From contig NC_081333.1 in the NCBI RefSeq assembly GCF_022539665.2, forward strand, positions 12,460,971-12,524,970: 64,000 bases of DNA, written 5' to 3'. A program made the position numbers and the translations under genes. The first letter of the stretch is position 1, and each line of letters begins with the position of its first letter. This stretch comes from Daphnia carinata (lineage: Eukaryota > Arthropoda > Branchiopoda > Diplostraca > Daphniidae). Shown one piece after another: positions 34,091 to 44,826 of this stretch. Under the pieces are notes generated by a model. That model did no database searches, was not told the origin of the DNA, and was given only the letters and a program-made list of their open reading frames with translations.

Positions 34091-34670
34091 CTTGTCAAAA
34101 ACAAGCGTCCGTACCTAACGACCAAACGCATTCGTCTTTGCTATGGCAACTCGAAAAAGGAGTGGCTTAGATAAAGAGTTTAGTCAATGTCAGCAAGAGA
34201 AACTAAAAAAAGAAAGAAAATCAAGATCAACGGACAAGTTAATGTCGGGGTTTACCGTCCAAACATCAAGGTGAACTTTTTTTACGTTACGCAAGAATGG
34301 GCCGCCAGGAAGAAAATTGGGAGCCACGGTCTGACAAACATCACGTGCGTTACGCATGCCGACGACGCCACGATAAGTAGCCCGTACTCAACGCCTACGT
34401 GAGGTGAAGGGGATTGCAAACCCAAGTTGTTTACCGCCTACGATGCTTTTGAATCCGCGGTCAAGCTGTGCTTCTTATCTAGATGAATTCATCGTCACCT
34501 TAGATTAAGAGGTAAATGGAGACGGCACTAGGTGATCTAACGGTCGCTCAAAATAGTACAAAAACATCCAAAAATAGTTTCTAATCAAAGTCGAATCAGT
34601 AACATGGAGGTGAAGGGTATCCGGGTATGACAAATTTATCTCAAAAATGACACAGCATTGTCTTCGTGCC

Positions 34671-34677
34671 TATAAAG
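34671..34677 (+). promoter_or_regulatory. TATA box of the UDP-glycosyltransferase gene
   Basis: TATAAAG lies 133 bp before the UGT ATG. Transcription would start around 34700, giving a 5' UTR of about 110 bases without an intron. Confidence 0.55.
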
Positions 34678-34809
34678 AGCAAGCTTCTAAACCCATTGAG
34701 TAAGTAAGCAATCACTCGTTTTCGCGTCCATACACGGAAAGCAGAGAAGCAGCTCAACTAGCAGCACAGCAACCCATCCTGAAGCTAACTCAATATCCAA
34801 TCTCTGAAA

Positions 34810-37071
34810 ATGGCTTGCAAGTACCATTGGGTAATTATAATTACATTTCACGCTCTCCTCTTTGCTGACCATTGCCACGGTCATCGCATCCTGGCAGTCA
34901 TGCCGTATGCCTCAACAAGTCACAAGAGCACAATCGTTCCTCTGATTTCTGAGCTGGCGGCACGGGGCCACCATGTCACTTACGTGTCTGGAAAGCCAAC
35001 CGCACAACTGCAGAAGACGAGCAATGTGAGAGAAATTGTTATCGACATGAAAGTTGAGTTCACTGTCGCTAACAGAGGATCTGGCAAACAGTCCTTTTTT
35101 GAAAACATTGTGGATCGACCTTTCAAGACTAAAATGGCGTTCCTTGAAAAATTCCGCGAAGTACCTGAAAGTACGATCAACAGTACTTTTAAAGATCCCC
35201 AAATCAGACGCATGATGGAAAACGAAAAATTCGATCTCGTACTTATTTCAGTCATTACCGCTTACGTTGGCTATCCGCTGGCTTGGCATTTCAATTGTCC
35301 GTTCATTGTAATGAGCCCCAATGTTGTGCTGGCCGATATGCCGTTCGTAATGGGAGATTCGGAACACACCGAGTACGTCCCTTTCATCATGTCTGGTTTC
35401 ACGCATCATATGAGCTTGATGCAGCGCACAATCAACACAGCCCTTGTCCATTTGACGACGAAGATTCCGAAATCGTTCAACACGCCCGTCTTCGACAAAC
35501 TGGTACAACACTTTTACCTGCGTGTCCTCCTCTGCTGGACATCGAACACAACGTGAGCCTTGTTTTTACAAACACTCACCCGAGTATCTCTTACCCACGA
35601 GCAAGTCCACCTAGCCTGATCGAAGTTGGAGCTATTCATTGCCGACATGCGCAGCCCTTACCAACGGTGAGTCATTTTAGAAATTCCATTTTAATTATGC
35701 AATAATTTTGTCGCTTTCAAATTTACTATTAAGATTTATTTTTATGTTTTATCTACAAGTTAGCGTTTTAATTTTTGGTATGATAAAATATCGTTGGCTT
35801 ACAATGGTCGAGCAAAGGGCAACTACTAATTTTAACCATTGATGGGCTGTGGCGCAATGCAAACGATCTCGTTAGGTCTATCTTGCAGTACTGTTACTAT
35901 GGTATCTAGATATGATAATTTTAATTGTTTATGAGTACAGTTTGCACGTCATCAAAGCCAATCTTTGCTATTGGTTTAATACGTGTTTGTTCACGGCCAC
36001 TGTTCTGTTTACATAGACTAATCATGTACTTCTTAGCTGAATTTAAGCTCATGAATAATGCGACAGCCGTATGGTTGTATAATTAAAATATTTATTGTCT
36101 TGATTATTACAGCTTCCGAACTTTGTTAATAAGCTTTGCCATATCTCAACTTAGATTCGTCTTGTGATATTATCACAGCAAATGTTTATTGTTTTTTTTT
36201 TATTTTTCTTAGGATATGGAAGAGTTTATTGAAGATGGAGGCAATGCTGCTGGGTTTGTAGTCTTCACCGTTGGATCCGTCATTCAGATGGATGAGATGC
36301 CCGAAAAAATCCTACAGGTGTTTAAGAATGTGTTTGCCCGTTTGCCCCAGAAAGTGATCTGGCAGTGGAAAAATCAACCGAGAAATCAGACCATGCCTCC
36401 CAATGTAATGCTATCCAGTTGGCTGCCCCAACAAGACCTTTTAGGTAAGTCGAAGTGACTGCTTTTTAATTTGTTGGCAATGTTAATCAAGTTCGTTTTC
36501 CTTCCCTTTTGTAGGTCATCCAAAGTGCAGAGGATTCCTTACGCACGGAGGCCTGTTGAGTACTCAGGAGGCTGTGTATCATGGCGTCCCTGTAATTGGA
36601 ATTCCGTTTGTGACCGACCAAGAAAACAACATGATCAAAGCCGTTATGGATGGTTATGCCATCAAACTCGCCTGGAACGACATAGACGAAGAGAAATTGC
36701 ATGGCGCCATTCTTGATATCCTTAATGAAGAAAAGTACGTTGCCTCGCCTTTTGTTTTCCAATTAAAACATTGTTTTAAACGTATCTTAAACTTTAGGTA
36801 TCGATCCAACGTCAAACGATTACAGTCTTTGCTCAGAGATCAGCCAGAAACACCACTAGAAAGAGCCGTATTTTGGACCGAATATGTACTGCGTAATAAA
36901 GGTGCTCCTGCATTGGAGCTCGGGTCACGAAACCTGTCTCGTTTCCAACGAAACCTGATCGATGTCTATTGCGTCTTGTTCACAATACTCCTATGTATAA
37001 CAGCAACAATCATCGGGATCATCAAAACGATACGAAGGGCGCAACGGAGCTCCAAACAACACGAAAAGTAA
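34810..37071 (+). CDS. UDP-glycosyltransferase (UGT), ER membrane; one apparent frameshift
   Basis: Exons are 34810-35666, 36213-36444, 36515-36734 and 36798-37071. The enzyme transfers sugar from UDP-sugar to small lipophilic acceptors, as in detoxification. There is a signal peptide (about 1-24), then the N-terminal acceptor domain (ILAVMPYASTSHKSTIVPL, ELAARGHHVTYVS). The donor-binding signature is [20 protein letters not shown] followed by GLLSTQEAVYHGVPVIGIPF and TDQEN. One C-terminal membrane helix (VYCVLFTILLCITATIIGII) precedes a basic tail. Exon 1 changes frame at the TTTT run 35512-35515: the upstream frame ends in TGA soon after, while PPLLDIEHNVSLVFTNTHPS continues in another frame. 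Adding one T restores phase 0 at the exon-1 donor and yields 527 residues, the normal UGT length. This is either an assembly error or a recently inactivated gene. Confidence 0.88.
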
Positions 37072-37177
37072 AACGGAGTGGAAGCCCCATGCAAGAGAAA
37101 AATGATCTCCAGATAAGAAGTTAAATTTTTGTACATAAGTTGGACGTCAAAAGTAGTTTTCAGAACGCTGAACGAAA

Positions 37178-37200
37178 AATAAAATAAAATATTCAATAAA
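37178..37200 (+). terminator. Polyadenylation signals of the UGT gene
   Basis: Three AATAAA motifs occur within 23 bases, starting 107 bp after the stop codon. The spacing is typical of a short insect or crustacean 3' UTR. Confidence 0.6.
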
Positions 37201-37819
37201 TTCTCAACGTGTGCAAGACTGTTGTAATTGAAAGTTTGTAATTTTGCCACAAGAGCCGCAAGTTCTAGACCGTGAAGGAAGTTTTCTCCAGTTACCTATG
37301 GTCATACAGGCAACTGCACTTGCTCTGCCCAAATCCATTTAAAGTCCGAGCAATTTTTGCTCATGGCAATATATTTAGCCCGTTGTCCAGCCCCACGTTA
37401 CACAATCAAACGTCTTACCGCTAGATGTCTACACATTTTAATGGCCACGGCCCCGCCTTGGTCAGCTTCTTGTTGTCATTTATTCCTTGCGTGGTAACGT
37501 TAACGGGTGGTCTTTCAGCGCATATTGATGATAATAGCGCATGTATATCAAAAGAATCGCGGTGTTCAAAAAGTTTCTTTAACAAAAATTGTGTGCAGTG
37601 TCATGAGTGGCGTAACGGTGGGACCACACAATAAAACAGCATCGCTTGGCATTCAGTGAAATTACACGCTAATTTCAAGAAAAGTATTCTTTTTCTTCAT
37701 CAAATGGCCTGTTTTTTAAATAAAAGGATCAAAATTTCTGCTGGCACGCAAGAAATAATGTAAGTCAAGCCTAAATTTTTATATTTCTATTTTAGCAAAA
37801 AAAGCAGCATGCTTGACTT

Positions 37820-38528
37820 TAAGCCCGACTTTTTAAGCCCGAGCTTTTAAGCCCGACTTTTTTGTACAAGAAATATATTATTTACAATTCAATAAAACCC
37901 AGTCATCTCTGCTCGCCATTAAACGCTGATTTCGAGAAAATTATTCGTTTTTTCCTTAAACCAATTCTTTTTGAAATAAACAGAAACAAAGAGGTGCTGG
38001 CATGCCATCATTGTTCATCAGTTTCCTGCATTTATTTCAAAAACTGTAAACTCGGCGTAAAAACAGGCTTGAGTTTCATGATTGCCGTTTAATTTTGAAT
38101 CGAAATAATGTATTTCTAACGATATCTAGATTTTGGCCAAAAATGAAAAGTGACAAGGCTATAGCCTTCTCACTCTTCCAAAATATTGGCCTTTTTTCTG
38201 TTTTACTGCTATCGCCAACTACCGGTCTCGTTTCTAGTTAATTCTCTACATACACTGACTGAAAAAAATTTTTAAGCCCGTTTAAATAAGCCCGACTAAA
38301 TAAGTCCGACTTTTCTCGGTCGGGCTTAAATTTTTTTTCTGAAAAAACTGACACTCATCGGAATTAGTTGGCTATTACAGGGCATACTCAAAATTGAATG
38401 CTGATTCTGAATAAATTTCTATTTTTTTAATAAAGTTGATTGTTTTTGAAATACACAGAGTATTTGACGCAATGCTAGCGCGCCAGTACGCTACAGCGCT
38501 AGTGCGATGCTTATTTTGTCGGGCTTAT
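37820..38528. repeat. Cluster of a TAAGCCCGAC motif on both strands
   Basis: The motif or a one-base variant occurs at 37820, 37834, 37848, 38273, 38287 and 38301, and as its reverse complement GTCGGGCTTA at 38319 and 38519. The copies at 38301-38310 and 38319-38328 face each other across 8 bases and could form a hairpin. This looks like the subterminal region of a non-autonomous transposon, but no complete element is delimited. Confidence 0.6.
38197..38259 (+). repeat. 63-bp repeat, inverted relative to 42930-42992
   Basis: The reverse complement of this block matches 42930-42992 at about 57 of 63 positions, including an identical run GTAGAGAATTAACTAGAAA and GGCGATAGCAGTAAAACAGA. The pair is 4.7 kb apart and could be ends or fragments of one repeat family. 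Confidence 0.7.
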
Positions 38529-39226
38529 TTTAAAACCTGGCCAAAACAGTATTTCCACTAGATGGCGCTACAGATTTATCAGCCTCTAGCGTGTGAAATA
38601 GAACTATTGTTATTTTTTGTTGTCATGTGATTCTCATTGTTTACTTTGTTTTTACGTTGACAACGTGTATTTGACTTTCCCTCGTCTGAACGGTATCGTT
38701 ATTTCTGTTTGTTTTTTTTGTTTTTACCTCGACCCCTATTATCGCTGTGCAAATATTGCACTGCTTCATTACCTAAACGAAATGTCAGCCGTTGCACTTG
38801 GGCTTAGAATGAGGTAATATAAACATACTTTTGGAAAACCAGGTCTCATGTTGTATCATTCTGGGTAAAGCCAGTGTTACAAGCAGAACTGTGCATGATA
38901 TTTGGTGAAAATTGATGGTTTTTGTGTTTACAACCAAAAGCCAATTTTCAGGATTATTAAGATGATAATTTACTACTTTTACATTTGCAACATGTTAATG
39001 TTATTCTTCTTTATTAGTAAACATATCCAGTAGTGGAGTTGCAAGTAATAGATGTGTTCTGTTGTGTACTTTGCACATATCATGGTTTGTTGCATGATTT
39101 TATTACTTCGTGAATCAATTGTAACTTATTTATGAGACATTCTTGAAGATGTGCTATTTGCTAATATTCTGCAAGAATAGGATCACCCATTTACTTCTGT
39201 CCGGTAATAATCATGTCTGTTCAACT

Positions 39227-39263
39227 ATCCCCTTAATTTTGATGGCTACAAAATTAAGGGGAT
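39227..39263. repeat. Perfect 15-bp stem hairpin
   Basis: Arms ATCCCCTTAATTTTG and CAAAATTAAGGGGAT are exact reverse complements around a 7-base loop (ATGGCTA). There is no T tail suggesting a bacterial-type terminator, and the context is eukaryotic. It may be a miniature foldback element or a small RNA precursor. Confidence 0.75.
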
Positions 39264-39541
39264 GGTTTTAAAACATTTGCTTCGATTGTTATGTGTGTGG
39301 TAGTGATTTGAAGTGGTATACAGGTCGTACCTGAAAACTGAACTTTAAGAACTTTGAAAGGCCATGTTATGTTCATTTACTATAGATTACGTTTGAAACT
39401 ACGCAGATATTTTGTAACTTGTGAAGGAAAACATAGTTCATTTTTTAATTTTCGAAATTTTAACTTTCAGGACAACTTCCGGTTTGAAAATGCCTAATAA
39501 CTCACTATCTGTTGGTCTGAATGAAAAAAGAACCACATTTT

Positions 39542-39724
39542 CGTAATCCTCGTGAAATTTGGGGTCGAATCCATGTGTCAGTAGGAAATACCTGAAAATC
39601 GTCAAAAATCGCAAATTTCCCTGAACTATAGTTCAGGAAAAATCGCGATTTTGGCCAAATTGGACTTTTCGCCAAAAACAGGTCAAAATAGGTCAGACAC
39701 GCCTTAAATTTCACGAGGATCACG
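39542..39724. repeat. Foldback element with 19-bp terminal inverted repeats and nested palindromes
   Basis: The left arm CGTAATCCTCGTGAAATTT (39542-39560) matches the reverse complement of 39706-39724 at 18 of 19 bases. Inside are an 18-bp perfect palindrome at 39620-39637 (CCTGAACTATAGTTCAGG) and a 14-bp one at 39639-39652 (AAAATCGCGATTTT). ACTTCCGGT occurs outside the arms on both sides (about 39475 and 39774-39796). The architecture fits a MITE or foldback transposon of about 180-320 bp. Confidence 0.65.
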
Positions 39725-40435
39725 AAAATCATATTCGTTTTGCTGTGGGCCCAGTATTTCTGGAGATATAGTCTACTTCCGGTCACTTCCGGTAATTTTT
39801 TTTTTCAACTTCGAGAAAACTAAAAATGAACATTAATATGCCAAACATTTTAAGCATTTTGATCATATATGAAATGGTGTAGTGGCTTCTTTCGTGCTTT
39901 TTTTTTTATTTTACTGTTGGTTGATCGCGCGAATTGATATACTTATGACACTACATCGTTAACAGAGACTACTAGCATTATGTATCACGCTAATGGGAAG
40001 GTATGCCTGATAAATATAGATCATAGCATGAAGATATACCACATACTATTATTATAACCTTATCATGCACGGCCATCTGATGTATAGTCAGGTTTAAAAA
40101 TAAGCCCTACTTTTTCTTATTTTACGTTTCGCTGTAGCGTATTCGCACGCTACGGGAAATTACGTAATACTAATAGCTCTGAGGTAGAGCGTCTGACTAC
40201 GGGAATCGAAAGTTAAGAGTTCGAGTCACGTCTGGATCCTATGTGCCAGATGATTGAGTTACGGTTCCCACTGTAGACAATATTTCTTTGTATGAAAAAT
40301 GAATCACTCTATTGTATTTATAGGTGACATTCCGAGACGGAAATATTAAATTGCGTTGGGACGCACAACAATATTATTACAAGTGCAAATAGGTTTCCTT
40401 CAAAAGACAAGGAAAAATAGTTAACTAAATTACAA

Positions 40436-40506
40436 GAATCGTGGCTCAATGGTTGAGCATCGGCGTCGCACGCTAGAAATCAAGGGTTCAATCCCCTAAC
40501 GATTCT
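40436..40506 (+). tRNA. tRNA-like sequence, possibly tRNA-derived repeat
   Basis: A 71-base cloverleaf can be drawn: perfect 7-bp acceptor stem (GAATCGT/ACGATTC), 4-bp D stem (CTCA/TGAG), an anticodon stem with one mismatch around loop GTCGCAC (anticodon read as CGC), and a T arm with the AGGGTTCAATCCCCT core. The A and B boxes are recognisable. The unusual two-base spacer after the D arm and the mismatched stems make a tRNA pseudogene or SINE head as likely as a working tRNA. A weaker tRNA-like stretch (TAGCTCTGAGGTAGAGC ... GAGTTCGAGTC) lies at about 40168-40240. Confidence 0.4.
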
Positions 40507-40599
40507 AAATGAAATTAAATAAATATATATAACTAAAAATGTCAAATTTGATATATAATGCATGTATACTATTCAATATCACTAATGCACATAAAGTTG

Positions 40600-42929
40600 T
40601 AGAATCTCCATGAAGTGAGATTAAAGTGCATCATTCCATAAACAATGAAACCGTCTAACGACGAAATATACTCCTATGATTGGGAACAGCAAAAATTGAA
40701 AATATAACGTATACGTCCATAAAATGACATTCTGACATCAATAAGGAAATGTGCACATTACTGAACAGTGCAGAACAGCACTACAGTGAAAGACAATATC
40801 TGTAAATTTTGTTTTAAAGAATTTGTATTGATAAAATTCGGCACAATTTAAAGACTTGCAACTTTGAAAGGGCAAAATAGCCGATTTCAAAGTTGCCGTC
40901 AACCAAGGTAGGGGGAGACACTACCTCAGTTGACTCACCGGGGAGATTACCCGGTGCGTGGCTAAGAGAAGCCGGAAGAAGAGCGAAGGTTGCGGACAAG
41001 CTTTTACGTGAGCGATTAACTGTTAATTCGGATTTTTGGGTAGCCCCACAGCCCTCCAATGATATCATCGGACCATGAGGACCCCCACGTCCCCTTTCCA
41101 GACAGCGCACTCACAACCGTTACTGCTGATCACAGTAGGGGCATGACCCCCTACGGGCTTATTAAAAATCAAAGGGAAACGGGGCCACAGAAAAGAAGGG
41201 AGCCCAGATATGCACTTCAATTTATATAAATTTTAATACTTTGTTTTCGGGCCGCAGCAACGACTGAAGGTAATGGACAGGAAGCATTTTTCAAAAATTC
41301 CTTCGGGCTTCCAACCGTTATCATTATGAAATTTGGTTCGACTAGATACCTCTTTTGATTCAGTATGATTCTTAACCTATTTAAAGAAAACGAAACATGA
41401 ATCAATTTTTAAACGTTTGCCTATCAATATATACCAATTACCTCTTGTTTTGGTGAACTACTGGTATTAACTGTATTCAGCTAATGGTTTGACAGACATA
41501 GTGCTTGCTGGGATGGTAAGTTGACGGGCAGCGAAGGAACTAATCATTAAGCGACTACCTATTTTCTAATACCTATGCAAATAACACAATAAATGGCATT
41601 TTAATTAGTTATAATCATGGGTTCCCAGGCACAAAAAATGAGACAGACTTATTGGTTGAGACGGTTCAAAACATTCCTACTTCTTTCAGGACCCCTGCAT
41701 CAGAATGACAGACTGAGGATGAGTTCGGAAGTCGCGAATTGAGATAGCCAATTTCGGTTATATACTTGATCTCTTTCATACTAGGCATGCAATCTAAATT
41801 TGCTGTACAATGTACAACAAAAAACAAAGCAGTAAAATAATTCTGTATAAAAAATTTACAAAATTGCATTTTGTTACACCTATTTGGCTTTGTAAAGTGA
41901 TACTAACTTACAACATAGTCCTGTGAAGTTGGTCACCGGGCATGACAAGCAATACATCTTCATTATAAACTGAAGCAGTCTGATTCAAGAATGCATAGGT
42001 TGTCCAAACACACTGCATAGTGACTGATGGAACAGCAGAAAATCAGGCTGTAGATTAACTGATTTTCCAGAAATAAGTACTTTTGACGTTTGAAATTCTG
42101 ACCAACTGTTTTTGCTGTTCACATTTTTCAAAACGTTGAGCACGTACTTAAGGCCACCATAGCACAGAATTTTTTCCAGTTTTGCAAACATACCATCACA
42201 GCATCTATGAGGAACAGGAGAGGTTAAAAGTTTTCTTTCTTTAAAAATCTATTTATTTCATAACATACCATGATAAGCTCTACTTTTGTAATGGGCAGCC
42301 CTCTCTAAGTACTTGCATAAGTAATGCTTCAATACTTGGAACAGCTGAAACAAGTGGTTGTGATAAAAAAAGTATCACCACCACTGGCAAGAATGTAAAC
42401 ATGGAGACTTGTTACGGACAATATCTAGAATTGGTACAAATGACGGATGGGGTGAAACTACAATATGATGAACTAAACTGAACCTTCCTCACTGATGTGT
42501 CAATCTATAAAAGGATTTAAATCTTTATTAATGAGACAGGCAGGATACTGTATAAAATTATAGTAAAGATGGTACTAAATGCTGAGTTATTAGAAATTTT
42601 GCCCGGGAAATCTCCAACTGACATGTGAAACATAAGTCAGCTGTTCTGCATTTGCAAATCCAGTGTTCAAGTAACCATATTATCCAATCCATGTTTAAAA
42701 AAAGAGTATATTTTTTTCGATAGTGAGTTTTATTAATATCTACATAACGAAAGTCATATGAATACTCACAGATCTATCCTTTTTCAATCCAAAGAAGTCT
42801 TATTTTTTTCTTAAGCCAAACTTTTTTGTGAAGAAATGAAGAGTTTCTACTGGCATTACTCATTTTCACTGAAGGAAATCCTTGCAAACACACCATATTC
42901 GGAGCAACACGACGCAGCAGAAACATTAG
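40600..42929. other. Intergenic, no gene recognised
   Basis: Short open frames at 40814-41110 and 41666-42191 have no domain signature. A GC-richer island at about 40905-41175 stands out from the AT-rich surroundings and may be a piece of a mobile element. Nothing else can be supported. Confidence 0.5.
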
Positions 42930-42992
42930 GTCAATGTATGTAGAGAATTAACTAGAAATCTGACCGTTAGATGGCGATAGCAGTAAAACAGA
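42930..42992 (-). repeat. 63-bp repeat, inverted relative to 38197-38259
   Basis: This is the partner of 38197-38259. It contains TTAGATGGCGATAGCAG; a related TAGATGGCG core also occurs near 11008 and 38562, so the family is dispersed in the window. Confidence 0.7.
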
Positions 42993-44826
42993 AAGGATTA
43001 TATTTTTTTTTTTGTGTAAAACGGATTGCCATATATGTACATCTGTTGGACATATATATTTAAAACTACGATTGGAAAGTTATCTCAGCTATCATTTGCT
43101 TACATTGCCAATCACACCTTCGTCACACTAGCACAAGAAATGGCACACAATGCGTAACAATCTGGCATGGGAGCAGTTTGGATGGTATATACTGACATCT
43201 GCATGCTAAAAAGTTCATGATTGTGCCAACAGATCAGCTCTGGGCCAGCGTAACAAGATGGCCGCCATTCCTCCACAGAGATGAAGAGCTTCATTCTTTG
43301 ACTTGTACTAACAATCAAGTATAATTGGTTTAAAATAAAAGACTGAATTTCTGTTTCCGGTTTAAGTTCTAATTCATGTACCAGTTGAAACAGCTATAAA
43401 ATGTAGTAACGATAGAAAATAACAGAACAACTGACATAGCAGAACTATGCATGATTCTGGTATCTGCGCGTGCGAGATATCGTCCAATACCTGTCTTTCT
43501 TGTAATATGTCAGAAAAAAACAAAAGCAAATTTTAAGAGGAAAACTTTTCTTTTCTTACCCAGTAGTCAAATCCATGAATGCTACTTTAACTAGGAATTT
43601 TATTGGGGCGAAAAGAAAAACAAACTGCAAAGAATTTAAGGGGAACCATATTGAATGGAACAGTGTGTATTACAGCAATATAGAGGTTACATGCTGTTGG
43701 TAAATCAAAAACTTCCGGCAGGGATAGAAGATAAAGTGGTAGTATTACGAAGCGGAGCGGGCAGTCGGTGGATATGAGAGAGGTCAACGCTACACTAAAA
43801 AAATAGAGGGACGAAAAAACGCGCGAGTATACGAACGTCCAGAAAACACGAAACGAGAATTGAATGGACGAAAGCGGTTCCGAAAGATTGTTTCTGTTAT
43901 CTGAAGAGCAGCTGCGACTCCCAAAGAATATTATTATTTATACATTTAGCTACCATCCACAGCGTCGTCAACCGAAATAAAATCATGGCTTTAATTTTTT
44001 TTTGTTTTTTTTTTTCTTCTTTTTTACGTTAAATGTTGTGTAAAGACATCGGCGAAATCATAACTGTTCTTTTCTCATGCTTTCTTTTTAAAAATGAGAT
44101 TTGATATTTTAAGGTTTTGGAGGGAATGGGCCTCAGTAATCGTTTCCGAAGATGAAACGACGAGAGGCGAAACGTCGACCTACGCCAAATGAAAGAAAAC
44201 GAGGATAAATGAAAAAAAAGATGAACGCGTGTGAACAAGGGGGAATAAAAGCGCACGCGTGCTGCGTTACATCAGGGTGGATTAAAGTTTTTTTTTTTTT
44301 TAGTTGCCCAGTAATAAAAAAATATCGCGGAAAAAAGTCTTTAAGTTGACCAAAATAAAATGAAAATCTTAACCCCGAAAAAATGCGATGGTTGCCGTTT
44401 GGTGTACAAAGAATTGGGTGGGAAAGGGGGTCATGACGCCTAGACGAGAAGCACGATATACAGAAACGAAGAAGGCAAAAGGACAAGGAGGATTAGGAGG
44501 CAGAGGAAATGGTGAAGGAAGAAGAGACGAAGAAAACGCACGACATAAAAAGTACTACTTAAATGTTAAAACAGTGACAATCTCGATCGTAAGTTGGGTA
44601 AGTAGACATATTTAGTGTTATTATGTAGAAGCCCCGCAAGAGGATTGTTAAGAAAATAATATTAATCAAAAGAAGATGAAAAGAATAAAAAAGAAGAATG
44701 AACTATCCGGACAAGACTTGCGAGAGATGATAAGCGGATTTCTTTTTTTTTTTTTTTTTGGACGTGGAATTGCTATGAATTTCTTTTTTTTTTTTAAGAC
44801 AAAAAAAAATCCTGTCTATTATTGTC
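42993..44826. other. Probable APPL 3' UTR and intergenic sequence
   Basis: Downstream of the APPL stop on the minus strand the sequence is A/T and simple-repeat rich. A minus-strand AATAAA falls near 43600 and could end a 3' UTR of about 1.2 kb. No exon is recognised. Confidence 0.4.

Noticed and set aside
34143-34273. Short plus-strand frame starting MATRKRSGLDKEF, divergent from DRC8
   Set aside because: It has a possible donor at its end, but no second exon or family could be found; kept only as a possible 5' exon of an unknown gene.
37820-38528. CRISPR-like interpretation of the repeated TAAGCCCGAC motif
   Set aside because: Spacing and orientation are irregular, the unit is only 10 bases, and the genome is eukaryotic.
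40893-41110. GC-richer island with open frames on both strands
   Set aside because: The short peptides match nothing recognisable; it may be a mobile-element scrap, but a gene call is not supported.
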